Shown here: in pieces, positions 1 to 5,719 of the stretch | Numbering within the stretch: the first letter of the stretch is position 1 | Layout: each line of letters opens with the position of its first letter | From: Oscillospiraceae bacterium | Lineage (GTDB): Bacteria > Bacillota > Clostridia > Oscillospirales > Oscillospiraceae | Length of the DNA: 8,596 bases | Direction of reading: 5' to 3' | Assembly: GCA_031288675.1 (NCBI GenBank) | Contig: JAITQY010000122.1 | Location: 1 to 8,596, forward strand | The notes under the pieces: generated by a model | Told to the model about the DNA's origin: nothing | Database searches by the model: none | The model's input: only the letters and a program-made list of their open reading frames with translations | Program-made: the position numbers and the translations under genes

Positions 1-50
1 GCCAACATGCTGTGTTCACAAATTATTTACGATTGCACGCAAATATTCTC

Positions 51-79
51 TTGACAAATCAGAAATTTTGTGCTATAAT
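51..79 (+). promoter_or_regulatory. Perfect-consensus sigma70/SigA promoter P1
   Basis: The -35 hexamer TTGACA (51-56) and the -10 hexamer TATAAT (74-79) both match the consensus exactly and are separated by the optimal 17 bp. A TG at 71-72, one base before the -10, makes it an extended -10 promoter. Transcription should start near 86 and run through the heptad-repeat element, giving a leader of about 300 nt before nrdG. No other coding region lies directly downstream, so it either drives nrdG-pyrH from a distance or makes a short untranslated RNA. The repeat element begins inside the -10 box. Confidence 0.85.
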
Positions 80-203
80 ACTTGCGTAATGATTAATGGC
101 TAACGTCCCTCGTTTCCCACGTCCACTCTCGACTGCCTACTAATGACTACCGACTATCTTGTCCTTGTGGGCTTGTTCTGCAATCTTACCCTGGTCCCCG
201 TAG

Positions 204-222
204 GGGCGAGCATTGCTCGCCC
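204..222. repeat. REP-like palindrome inside the heptad element
   Basis: GGGCGAGC (204-211) and GCTCGCCC (215-222) are perfect inverted arms of 8 bp around the 3-nt loop ATT. The stem is GC-rich and stable, but it is not followed by a T run, so it is not a classical intrinsic terminator. A CCCC (196-199) just upstream could compete for the GGGG at 203-206. One arm and part of the loop recur at 5565-5581 in inverted orientation, where the opposite arm has diverged. Confidence 0.75.
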
Positions 223-305
223 GCCGCACTCTCGTCCCTGCCTACTCACGACTATTAACTACCGACTATCTCCCGTCCACTGCCTACTTCCGACTAATAC
301 CTCCC

Positions 306-333
306 GCCTATCTCCTATCTCCTATCTCCTACT
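306..333 (+). repeat. Tandem heptad array (three TCCTATC-like units plus edge units)
   Basis: The units GCCTATC, TCCTATC, TCCTATC and TCCTACT follow one another without gaps. Two are identical and the outer two differ by one or two bases. The array abuts the -35 box of promoter P2, which begins at the last base of the final unit. It is the least diverged part of the element and so probably its most recently amplified part. Confidence 0.85.
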
Positions 334-361
334 TGACACCTCGCTTGGATTATGTTATTAT
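333..361 (+). promoter_or_regulatory. Strong sigma70/SigA promoter P2 upstream of nrdG
   Basis: TTGACA (333-338) lies 17 bp upstream of TATTAT (356-361), a one-mismatch -10 box. A TG at 353-354 gives an extended -10. The predicted start is near 368, leaving a leader of about 25 nt that contains the nrdG ribosome binding site. This is the natural promoter of the nrdG-pyrH unit. The -35 box is fused to the end of the heptad array. Confidence 0.8.
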
Positions 362-376
362 AGTACCGATAAGTTT

Positions 377-385
377 AAGGGAGGG
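377..385 (+). promoter_or_regulatory. Ribosome binding site fixing the TTG start of nrdG
   Basis: AAGGGAGGG contains GGAGG at 380-384, eight bases before the TTG at 393. It supports the TTG start over the upstream in-frame ATG at 213, which would place repeat and promoter DNA inside the protein. Confidence 0.8.
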
Positions 386-392
386 TTCGGAT

Positions 393-914
393 TTGCGCAT
401 TGCGGCGGTTACTGAAGACAGCATAGTGGACGGAGAGGGTATGCGCCTTGTCGTCTTCACGCAGGGCTGTCCGCGCTCTTGTCCGGACTGCCACAACCCT
501 CAGTCTCAGCCATTTGACGGCGGTACGGAAGTCACGGTGGACGAGCTTTTCGCCAAGATTCGCGATAACCCTTTATGTGACGGTCTGACGCTCAGCGGCG
601 GAGAGCCTTTTGCCCAAGCCGTACAGTGCGCGGAACTTGCTAAACGCGTTAAAGAAATCGGCAAAAACGTTTGGACGTACACAGGATATACTCTTGAAAA
701 CTTGCAGTGGCAGGCGGCGGTGTACAGTGTTTTTGAAGTCCCTCAGCTGCGCCCTGTCGGAAAAGCTATCGGCGAACTTCTCTCAAACACGGACGTGCTC
801 GTTGACGGAGAATTTATTCTTGCGCAAAAGAGCTTACAGCTAAAGTGGAAAGGTTCGTCTAACCAGCGGATTTGGGAACAATACAAAATCGGAGAATGGA
901 GGATTATCGGATGA
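393..914 (+). CDS. nrdG: Anaerobic ribonucleotide reductase activating protein (radical SAM)
   Basis: The product has 173 residues from a TTG start. NrdG uses a [4Fe-4S] cluster and S-adenosylmethionine to install the glycyl radical on NrdD, the oxygen-sensitive class III ribonucleotide reductase that makes dNTPs. The radical SAM cluster motif CxxxCxxC is at C26, C30 and C33, and the SAM-contacting SGGEP motif is at 68-72. The C-terminal DVLVDGEF and GSSNQRI segments are typical of NrdG and favour it over other short activases such as PflA. TTG was chosen for its strong ribosome binding site and because the open frame upstream is repeat and promoter DNA. The reading frame overlaps pyrH by four bases (ATGA), suggesting translational coupling. 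NrdD is not in the window, so the activase is separated from its substrate or nrdD lies beyond the left edge. No NrdR box was seen. Confidence 0.92.
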   Translation: MRIAAVTEDSIVDGEGMRLVVFTQGCPRSCPDCHNPQSQPFDGGTEVTVDELFAKIRDNPLCDGLTLSGGEPFAQAVQCAELAKRVKEIGKNVWTYTGYTLENLQWQAAVYSVFEVPQLRPVGKAIGELLSNTDVLVDGEFILAQKSLQLKWKGSSNQRIWEQYKIGEWRIIG

Positions 915-1633
915 GCGATTTGCCTAAGTATAAGCGTGTTCTGCTGAAAATCAGCGGAGAAGCGCTCGGCGGAGACAAAAAATTCGGGCTGGATTTTGAA
1001 GTCATCGGCAAAGTCTGCGCGGTTCTGAAAAAATGCGTGAAAGCCGGAGTTCAGGTCGGCGTTGTCGTCGGCGGAGGTAACTTTTGGCGGGGCGTCAAGG
1101 ACGGCGGCGGCAAAATAGACCGCGCCCGCGCCGATCATATGGGAATGATGGCTACTGTCATCAATTGTCTCGGTGTTGCAGACACTTTGGAGCAAATGGG
1201 CGTCCCTACACGCGTACAGACCGCGCTGGAAATCAAAGCCGTCGCGGAGCCTTACATACGCGCTAAGGCTATCCGCCATTTTGAAAAAGGACGCGTCGTT
1301 ATCTTCGGCTGCGGAACCGGCAGACCGTATTTCTCCACTGATACGGGTGCGGTACTCGTCGCGGCTGAAATAAACGCCGACGCGATTCTCCTCGCAAAAA
1401 ATATTGACGGGATTTATGACAGCGACCCGGCGATTAACTCTGAAGCCAAAAAAATTGATATGATTACGTATACCGACGTGCTTTCACGCAGACTTGGAGT
1501 TATGGACAGCACGGCTACAAGTCTTTCAATGGACAATAACATTCCCTTAATTGTGTTCGGGCTTAACGATCCGGAAAATATCTACCGCGTCATTATGGGC
1601 GAAAACCTCGGCAGTACCGTTATCGCGGAATAG
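911..1633 (+). CDS. pyrH: Uridylate (UMP) kinase
   Basis: The product has 240 residues, normal for bacterial PyrH. It phosphorylates UMP to UDP with ATP in cytosolic pyrimidine nucleotide synthesis and belongs to the amino-acid-kinase fold, unrelated to eukaryotic UMP/CMP kinases. Visible signatures are the N-terminal LLKISGEAL with K13, the glycine loop VVVGGGNFWRG (51-61), RARADHMGMMATVIN (71-85), the GTGRPYFSTDT phosphate-binding segment and the YDSDP loop. ATG 911 was chosen because GGAGG (898-902) precedes it at eight bases; in-frame ATGs at 872 and 896 would extend the overlap with nrdG. In many bacteria pyrH sits in rpsB-tsf-pyrH-frr. Here it is coupled to nrdG and neither tsf nor frr is adjacent. 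A GCGTG replaces the commoner GGGTG, a conservative change. Confidence 0.95.
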   Translation: MSDLPKYKRVLLKISGEALGGDKKFGLDFEVIGKVCAVLKKCVKAGVQVGVVVGGGNFWRGVKDGGGKIDRARADHMGMMATVINCLGVADTLEQMGVPTRVQTALEIKAVAEPYIRAKAIRHFEKGRVVIFGCGTGRPYFSTDTGAVLVAAEINADAILLAKNIDGIYDSDPAINSEAKKIDMITYTDVLSRRLGVMDSTATSLSMDNNIPLIVFGLNDPENIYRVIMGENLGSTVIAE

Positions 1634-1658
1634 ATTTGTTTTTTGTCACCACAGGCTG

Positions 1659-1699
1659 TACTATAACTATTAACCACTAAATAAATAACTACTATTATT
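1659..1699 (+). repeat. G-free, weakly heptad-like leader of dnaX
   Basis: No G occurs between 1659 and the dnaX start codon. Units TAACTAT, TAACCAC and TAAATAA follow in 7-nt steps from 1664, then TAACTAC and TATTATT after a one-base slip. These resemble heptads of the flanking elements (for example around 250-263). The tract has no Shine-Dalgarno sequence. A short remnant of the same repeat type is possible, but simple AT-richness could give a similar look. Confidence 0.4.
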
Positions 1700-3373
1700 A
1701 TGTATCAAGCTCTTTACCGAAAATACAGACCGCGCACTTTCAGCGATGTTACGGGGCAGGACTCCGTAACTGATACGCTGAAGGCTCAGCTTGCTTCCGG
1801 CAAGCTCGCCCACGCCTACCTGTTTACGGGTACGCGCGGTACAGGCAAAACTACGTGCGCTAAAATACTGGCTAAAGCAGCCAACTGTGAACATCCCGTC
1901 GGCGGAGAGCCGTGCAACGAATGTCCGACCTGCAAAGGTATCGGCGCCGGCTCGGTGCTTGATGTCACGGAGATGGACGCAGCCTCTAACCGCCGCATTG
2001 AGGACGTCCGCTCGTTATTGGAGGAATCCAACTACCTGCCGGCTCAGGCAAAGAAGCGCGTCTACATTGTTGACGAGGTTCATATGCTGACGAGGGAGGC
2101 GTTCAACGCGCTTCTCAAAACGCTTGAAGAACCGCCGGAGCATTTGCTGTTCATACTCGCGACTACCGACCCTCAAAAAATTCCGGCGACGATTTTATCG
2201 CGCTGTCAGCGCTTCTCTTTCCGCCGGATTCCGCGCGAGCTTATTGCGGAGCGTTTAATAAAAATTTCCGAACAAGAAAGTATAAATCTTACGCCTGACG
2301 CGGCGGCGTTTATCGCGCGGCTTGCGGACGGCGCAATGCGCGACGCTCTGTCACTTTTGGAGCGTTGTCAGGGCGAGCCGCTTATTGACCGCGACGCGGC
2401 AATGAAGATACTCGGACACGCCGGAGGTACTGCGATTACGGAGATATACCGCCGAGCCGTCGGCGGAGACGCTGTCGGAGCGATTACCCGTCTGAATGAG
2501 CTTTACTCCGACGGTACGGATGTCGTCTTAGTATTGGAGATGCTTGGCGATTATGTGCGCGACAGTATGATTATATCGCTTGCCCCAAATGCAGGCACGG
2601 ATCTGTTAAGCGGAATGTTCGACAGCGGTGAGCTTCAGCGCGGTGATTCGTCAGCATTATTAGGGACTGCGCAAAAACTCCAAGCGGCGCTGAAAGATCT
2701 TGACCGCGCGCCGAACCGCAAAACGGCGGCGGAACTTGCGCTCATATCTCTTGGAACGGAATCGGCTGTGTCCGTCCCGCTCTCTTCTGTAGGCGTGAGC
2801 TTTGTTCGCCCTCCGGTTATGTCTCCGATAAACGTTGTCGCTCCGCAGCTGACGCCGCAGCCGGCTGCACCGCCGGTCACGGATACGCATAGTCTGCACA
2901 CCACAGCACCAGCCGCTCCGAAAGCCGCAGAAGCCGTATCCGCAAAACCTTCTCCGTTTACATGGGAACAGCTTATGAAAGAGCTTACCCTCGTACCCGC
3001 GCTGACACGGGAGCTTAAAAGCGGACGCGACGTTACGGCGGAGATCACTTCGGATACGGTCACGCTGTATGTCTCACATCCGTTTATAGAGGGTCAGCTT
3101 GTGCTTCCAACGACAATATCGGAGTTCAAAACCGCCGCGCAGAAACTTAGCGGTCGGGAGTATAAGATAGTGGTGCTTAACGGCAGCGCACCGAAAACTT
3201 TCAGCGCACTGCCCGTCCAAACGAATCCGCCGCCCGAAGAACCGCCAAGACAGCCAGAACAATATGAAAGCCCTCCGTTTCCGGTTGAGGACACACATGT
3301 TGCAGATACTCCGGGTTCTCTTGACGATTTAGCGGCAAGATTCGGGAATATTATCAGTTTTGAGGAGGAATAA
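1700..3373 (+). CDS. dnaX: DNA polymerase III subunit gamma/tau (clamp loader)
   Basis: The product has 557 residues. DnaX is the motor subunit of the replisome clamp loader, which opens and loads the beta sliding clamp using ATP. The first 220 residues are the AAA+ region. It contains Walker A GTRGTGKT (44-51), zinc-finger cysteines C63, C72, C75 and C78, Walker B with DEVH (125-128), the SRC arginine-finger motif (167-169) and the sensor-2 GAMRDALS (211-218). A helical collar domain follows. Beyond about residue 360 comes a Pro/Ala-rich linker, a short folded region and a Pro/Glu-rich tail, as expected for tau. The canonical MYQALYRKYRP start fixes the ATG, yet no Shine-Dalgarno sequence precedes it. 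No clear A-rich slippage run for making a separate gamma form was noticed. ybaB follows after 3 nt. Confidence 0.96.
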   Translation: MYQALYRKYRPRTFSDVTGQDSVTDTLKAQLASGKLAHAYLFTGTRGTGKTTCAKILAKAANCEHPVGGEPCNECPTCKGIGAGSVLDVTEMDAASNRRIEDVRSLLEESNYLPAQAKKRVYIVDEVHMLTREAFNALLKTLEEPPEHLLFILATTDPQKIPATILSRCQRFSFRRIPRELIAERLIKISEQESINLTPDAAAFIARLADGAMRDALSLLERCQGEPLIDRDAAMKILGHAGGTAITEIYRRAVGGDAVGAITRLNELYSDGTDVVLVLEMLGDYVRDSMIISLAPNAGTDLLSGMFDSGELQRGDSSALLGTAQKLQAALKDLDRAPNRKTAAELALISLGTESAVSVPLSSVGVSFVRPPVMSPINVVAPQLTPQPAAPPVTDTHSLHTTAPAAPKAAEAVSAKPSPFTWEQLMKELTLVPALTRELKSGRDVTAEITSDTVTLYVSHPFIEGQLVLPTTISEFKTAAQKLSGREYKIVVLNGSAPKTFSALPVQTNPPPEEPPRQPEQYESPPFPVEDTHVADTPGSLDDLAARFGNIISFEEE

Positions 3374-3376
3374 CTA

Positions 3377-3736
3377 ATGGCAAAAAGCGCGTTCCGAGGC
3401 AGTCCGCGTCCGAGCTTCAGCGGCGGCGGACAAAACGCAATGATGAAGCAGGTGCAGAAGATGCAGGAAGATATGGCAAAGGCTCAGGAAGAGGTTGAAG
3501 CCGCTCAGTACAGCGCGGCGGCAGGCGGCGGGGTCGTCACAGCGACCGTTTCCGGCAAAAAAGAGTTGATTTCTCTCGTTATTGAGCCGGATGCGGTCGA
3601 TCCGGAAGACGTTGAAATGCTTCAGGATATGATCATCGCGGCTGTAAACGAGGCTCTTCGTAAAGCAGAAACTGCAATGAGCGACTCAATGGGTAAATTC
3701 ACAGGCGGACTTGGCGGATTGGGCGGTCTGTTCTAA
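3377..3736 (+). CDS. ybaB: YbaB/EbfC family nucleoid-associated protein
   Basis: The product has 119 residues. YbaB/EbfC proteins are small dimeric DNA-binding proteins linked to nucleoid organisation and often encoded beside dnaX and recR. The N-terminal 20 residues are Gly/Ser-rich and probably disordered. They are followed by a charged helix (about 22-45, KQVQKMQEDMAKAQEEVE), a beta-rich middle with VTATVSGKKELISLVIEP, a second helix, and the Gly/Leu-rich end GGLGGLGGLF typical of the family. The ribosome binding site GAGGAGG lies inside the last codons of dnaX (3362-3368), so the two genes are probably translationally coupled. recR, the usual third member, is not next; a DUF5685-like gene follows after 3 nt. 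Confidence 0.93.
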   Translation: MAKSAFRGSPRPSFSGGGQNAMMKQVQKMQEDMAKAQEEVEAAQYSAAAGGGVVTATVSGKKELISLVIEPDAVDPEDVEMLQDMIIAAVNEALRKAETAMSDSMGKFTGGLGGLGGLF

Positions 3737-3739
3737 TCC

Positions 3740-4540
3740 GTGTACGGATATATTCGACCGTTCAAGCCGGAGCTTAAAGTTCGGGAGTGGGAAACGTATC
3801 AAGCCGTTTACTGCGGTCTGTGCGCGGAGTTAAAGCGGCGGTACGGCTTTGCGGCAAGGTTTGCAGTGAACTATGACTTTACGTTCTTCATTATGCTGCT
3901 TGCAAAAGGCGAAGCGGAGTTTGCCCGTATACGGTGTCCGGGCAGCGGACGCAAAAAAGCTCACTGTTTTGCGGGTAAAGTGACGGAAATCGCGGCTGAT
4001 TTGAGTATAATTATGGGATGGAACCGGTTGCGTGATTCTTTAGAGGATGACGGGTTTTTCCGAAAGTTGTTCGTTACAAGACCCGCGGCGCTTTTAATGA
4101 GACGCCGGTATCGTATCGCGGCAAAAGTTCACGGAAAGTTTGCTAATAACGCGCTTAAACTACTTGACGAACTGCGCGATTTGGAGCATAATAGAGAGAC
4201 TTCCGCGTCTAAAATGGCAAATGTATTCGCAAATGCGCTGTCGGCGGCTGGAGATTACGGCGAGACAGAGACAGAGAAGATTATATTGACCAAACTGCTG
4301 AACGCTGTCGGCCGCCTAATCTACATTCTCGACGCGGCGGACGACCTCAGCGGCGACCGCAAGAAAAACCGTTATAATCCTTTAATATACGATACGGAGT
4401 TCAATGTGAACGCATATCTTGAAAAGGCGGCGGCAGAAGCGGCGGCAGACTTTGAGCTTTTGCCGTCCGGCGAGTTCAGCGAAATTCTCGGTAATATTTT
4501 TTATCTGGGGATACCGCGCGCGATAAACAAGCAACATTAA
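3740..4540 (+). CDS. DUF5685-like protein of unknown function, Cys and Asp motifs
   Basis: The product has 266 residues from a GTG start 3 nt after ybaB. The N-terminal MYGYIRPFKPELKVRE followed by YCGLC matches my memory of the DUF5685 family, common in Clostridia and uncharacterised. Two cysteine pairs, C25/C28 (CxxC) and C66/C76, could bind a metal. The rest looks helical. One acidic cluster has D99, D103 and D104. A second, within 191-215, runs from G191 through D198, D201, D202 and D206 to YNPL (212-215), a layout recalling the aspartate-rich motifs of squalene/phytoene-synthase-like folds; that similarity is inference only. No signal peptide or clear membrane helix is seen. GTG was chosen because the family-like N-terminus begins there. 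The ribosome binding site is weak and coupling to ybaB is likely. Function is unknown; proximity to the J-domain gene suggests a shared process. Confidence 0.7.
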   Translation: MYGYIRPFKPELKVREWETYQAVYCGLCAELKRRYGFAARFAVNYDFTFFIMLLAKGEAEFARIRCPGSGRKKAHCFAGKVTEIAADLSIIMGWNRLRDSLEDDGFFRKLFVTRPAALLMRRRYRIAAKVHGKFANNALKLLDELRDLEHNRETSASKMANVFANALSAAGDYGETETEKIILTKLLNAVGRLIYILDAADDLSGDRKKNRYNPLIYDTEFNVNAYLEKAAAEAAADFELLPSGEFSEILGNIFYLGIPRAINKQH

Positions 4541-4560
4541 CACATACTAAGGAGCAAGAG

Positions 4561-4953
4561 ATGAACGATCCTTACGCAATTCTCGGCGTTTCACAGAATG
4601 CAACAGACGAAGAAATCAAGCACGCATACCGCGAGCTTGTACGGAAGTATCACCCGGACAACTACCGTGATAACCCGTTAGGCGAGCTTGCCGAGCAAAA
4701 GATGAAAGAAATCAACGAGGCGTACGATAAAATACAGCGCATACGCAGCGGTGAAGAACAGCCTCCGGGCGGAGGGGGTAACGGCTATTACCAAAACCAG
4801 CAGCCGAACAACGGAAACTATTACCGTCCGCCGCAGTATAACTACAATAACGGTCCGCCGAGGCAGAATGACGCCTGTGACTGCTGTGTTAAATTATGGG
4901 CGTTAGACTGTTGCTGTGAGTGTATGGGCGGCGATTTTATCCGTTGCTGCTGA
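4561..4953 (+). CDS. Small J-domain protein with Cys-rich C-terminal tail
   Basis: The product has 130 residues. Residues 2-63 form a J-domain with the invariant HPD tripeptide at 31-33, which stimulates ATP hydrolysis by an Hsp70 (DnaK-type) partner. It is not DnaJ proper: the Gly/Phe region, CxxCxGxG zinc repeats and client-binding domains are missing. Residues 70-101 form a low-complexity linker rich in Gly, Asn, Gln, Tyr and Pro. The last 27 residues hold nine cysteines (106, 108, 109, 117, 118, 119, 121, 129, 130) around a CECMGGD core. This tail could bind metal, be lipid-modified or sit at a membrane; the sequence does not decide. AAGGAG (4549-4554) precedes the ATG at six bases. The gene sits between the DUF5685-like gene and a membrane protein gene. 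Homologues with similar tails occur in Clostridia as far as I recall. Confidence 0.85.
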   Translation: MNDPYAILGVSQNATDEEIKHAYRELVRKYHPDNYRDNPLGELAEQKMKEINEAYDKIQRIRSGEEQPPGGGGNGYYQNQQPNNGNYYRPPQYNYNNGPPRQNDACDCCVKLWALDCCCECMGGDFIRCC

Positions 4954-4962
4954 GAGCCGCAT

Positions 4963-5472
4963 ATGAACAAAACGCGTAAACTTGCGCTGTCCGCACTGAT
5001 TGCGGCGCTTGCGGTGGTACTGTGCTGGATAGGCGCTATCGTTCCAACCGGAAGTGTTGCATTCGTCGGATTTGCCGGTCTTCTGACCGCAATCGCCGTA
5101 GTAGAATGCGGTTACGCGTGGGCATTAGGGCAGTTTGCGGTTGCCTGCGTATTGGGGCTGCTTCTTGTATCCGATAAAATGATAGTGCTGATATACGCCG
5201 CTTTGTTCGGGTGGTATCCGGTAGTAAAAAGTCTGATTGACCGAAGCAAACTGAGGGTCGCGGCGCAATGGATAATTAAGCTGCTGATTCTAAACGCGGT
5301 ACTGGTGTTAGGGTATATGGCAGCGAATAAACTTTTGCTTTTAGAGGACACGCAAACACTTCCCGTGCTGTTAGTAGGCGTAATACCGGTCGAGGTTTCG
5401 TTTGTGTTCTATGACCTTGTACTGACAAAACTGATAGACCAGTATACAAGGCGTAAAGCGAAGAAAAAGTAG
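4963..5472 (+). CDS. Six-helix membrane protein, possibly ECF S-component-like
   Basis: The product has 169 residues and is strongly hydrophobic. Six membrane segments can be drawn at about 7-27, 31-48, 52-69, 72-92, 102-122 and 133-157. The tail is positively charged (RRKAKKK), consistent with a cytoplasmic C-terminus. Size, helix number and the N-terminal KLALSALIAAL pattern resemble substrate-binding S components of energy-coupling factor vitamin transporters, but no residue pattern identifies a substrate, and the ATPase and T subunits are not present. A conserved clostridial membrane family of unknown role is equally possible. It begins 9 nt after the J-domain gene with only a weak GAGAG as ribosome binding site (4952-4956), so coupled translation is likely. 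It is the last gene before the inverted repeat element. Confidence 0.6.
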   Translation: MNKTRKLALSALIAALAVVLCWIGAIVPTGSVAFVGFAGLLTAIAVVECGYAWALGQFAVACVLGLLLVSDKMIVLIYAALFGWYPVVKSLIDRSKLRVAAQWIIKLLILNAVLVLGYMAANKLLLLEDTQTLPVLLVGVIPVEVSFVFYDLVLTKLIDQYTRRKAKKK

Positions 5473-5671
5473 TCTGAAGTCAAGAGTCGTGAGTCGGCAG
5501 GGGACGAGGAATACGTAGTAATTGCAAGTTGCAAATGGCAAATTGGAAATTTGGACGAGGAAAACGGCGGGCGAGCAATGCCGAGTTAGTCATTAGTCGA
5601 CAGTCGAGAGTGGACGGGGAAACAAGGATGTTAATCATTAAATATTAGTCATTAACCATTACGCAAGTATC
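5469..5671 (-). repeat. Heptad-periodic repeat element, inverted copy 2
   Basis: This tract fills most of the gap between the membrane protein gene and yicC and overlaps the last codon of the former. The 7-nt period is plain on the + strand: AGTC at 5471, 5478, 5485 and 5492; CAA at 5525, 5532 and 5539; AGTC at 5588, 5595 and 5602; ATTA at 5637, 5644, 5651 and 5658. Phase shifts occur between these runs. Reverse-complement blocks identical to copy 1 are 5657-5670 (14 nt), 5601-5616 (16 nt) and 5565-5581 (17 nt), in the same order as in copy 1. A further imperfect block is at 5485-5509. The + strand is purine-rich and C-poor, the mirror of copy 1. No open reading frame or terminator was recognised in it. 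Confidence 0.8.
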
Positions 5672-5719
5672 GCTGATTTTCGCACGTGCATATTATATGA
5701 CAAAGAGAAAGGAACATAA

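Larger units (their letters stand above)
78..333 (+). repeat. Heptad-periodic repeat element, copy 1
   Basis: This noncoding tract has a clear 7-nt period. All six GACT tetranucleotides (131, 145, 152, 250, 264, 292) and all three TGCC (134, 239, 281) fall in one phase modulo 7. The tract ends in a near-perfect heptad array at 306-333. From 229 onward the + strand is pyrimidine-rich with very few G. Three blocks recur as reverse complements in copy 2: 78-91 (ATACTTGCGTAATG), 120-135 (CGTCCACTCTCGACTG) and 210-226 (GCATTGCTCGCCCGCCG). A fourth, imperfect block is at 231-253. Block order is kept between copies but spacing differs. The tract resembles the heptameric short repeats described in cyanobacteria; I do not recognise a named family. 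It occupies most of the 392-base gene-free stretch at the window start. Confidence 0.8.

Noticed and set aside
1..50. Tail of an upstream gene
   Set aside because: Short open stretches exist in two frames but neither shows recognisable protein features; nothing can be supported.
204..222. Intrinsic terminator
   Set aside because: The hairpin is strong, but a T run does not follow; the downstream sequence is CGCCGCACTC.
78..333. CRISPR array
   Set aside because: Units are 7 nt, degenerate and contiguous, without spacers of 30 nt or so, and no cas genes are present.
213..392. N-terminal extension of NrdG from the ATG at 213
   Set aside because: The extra 60 residues come from repeat and promoter DNA. 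The TTG at 393 has a strong ribosome binding site and gives the normal NrdG length.
143..415. Open frame of 90 codons in the left intergenic region
   Set aside because: It is a translation of heptad repeats and both halves of promoter P2, has no ribosome binding site and resembles no protein.
872..910. Earlier pyrH starts at ATG 872 and 896
   Set aside because: ATG 911 has GGAGG at ideal spacing and gives the usual PyrH N-terminus; the earlier starts add 13 or 5 atypical residues and a longer overlap with nrdG.
743..1279. Minus-strand open frame across nrdG and pyrH
   Set aside because: It is antisense to two well-supported genes and has no recognisable domain, so it is a shadow frame.
2635..3063. 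Minus-strand open frame inside dnaX
   Set aside because: It is antisense to the Pro/Ala-rich linker of DnaX; the Gly/Ser/Thr-rich translation is what the complement of such codons gives.
78..5671. Composite transposon or MITE pair with terminal inverted repeats
   Set aside because: The inverted tracts share only short blocks at varying spacing. No transposase or target-site duplication is visible, and the enclosed genes are housekeeping genes.
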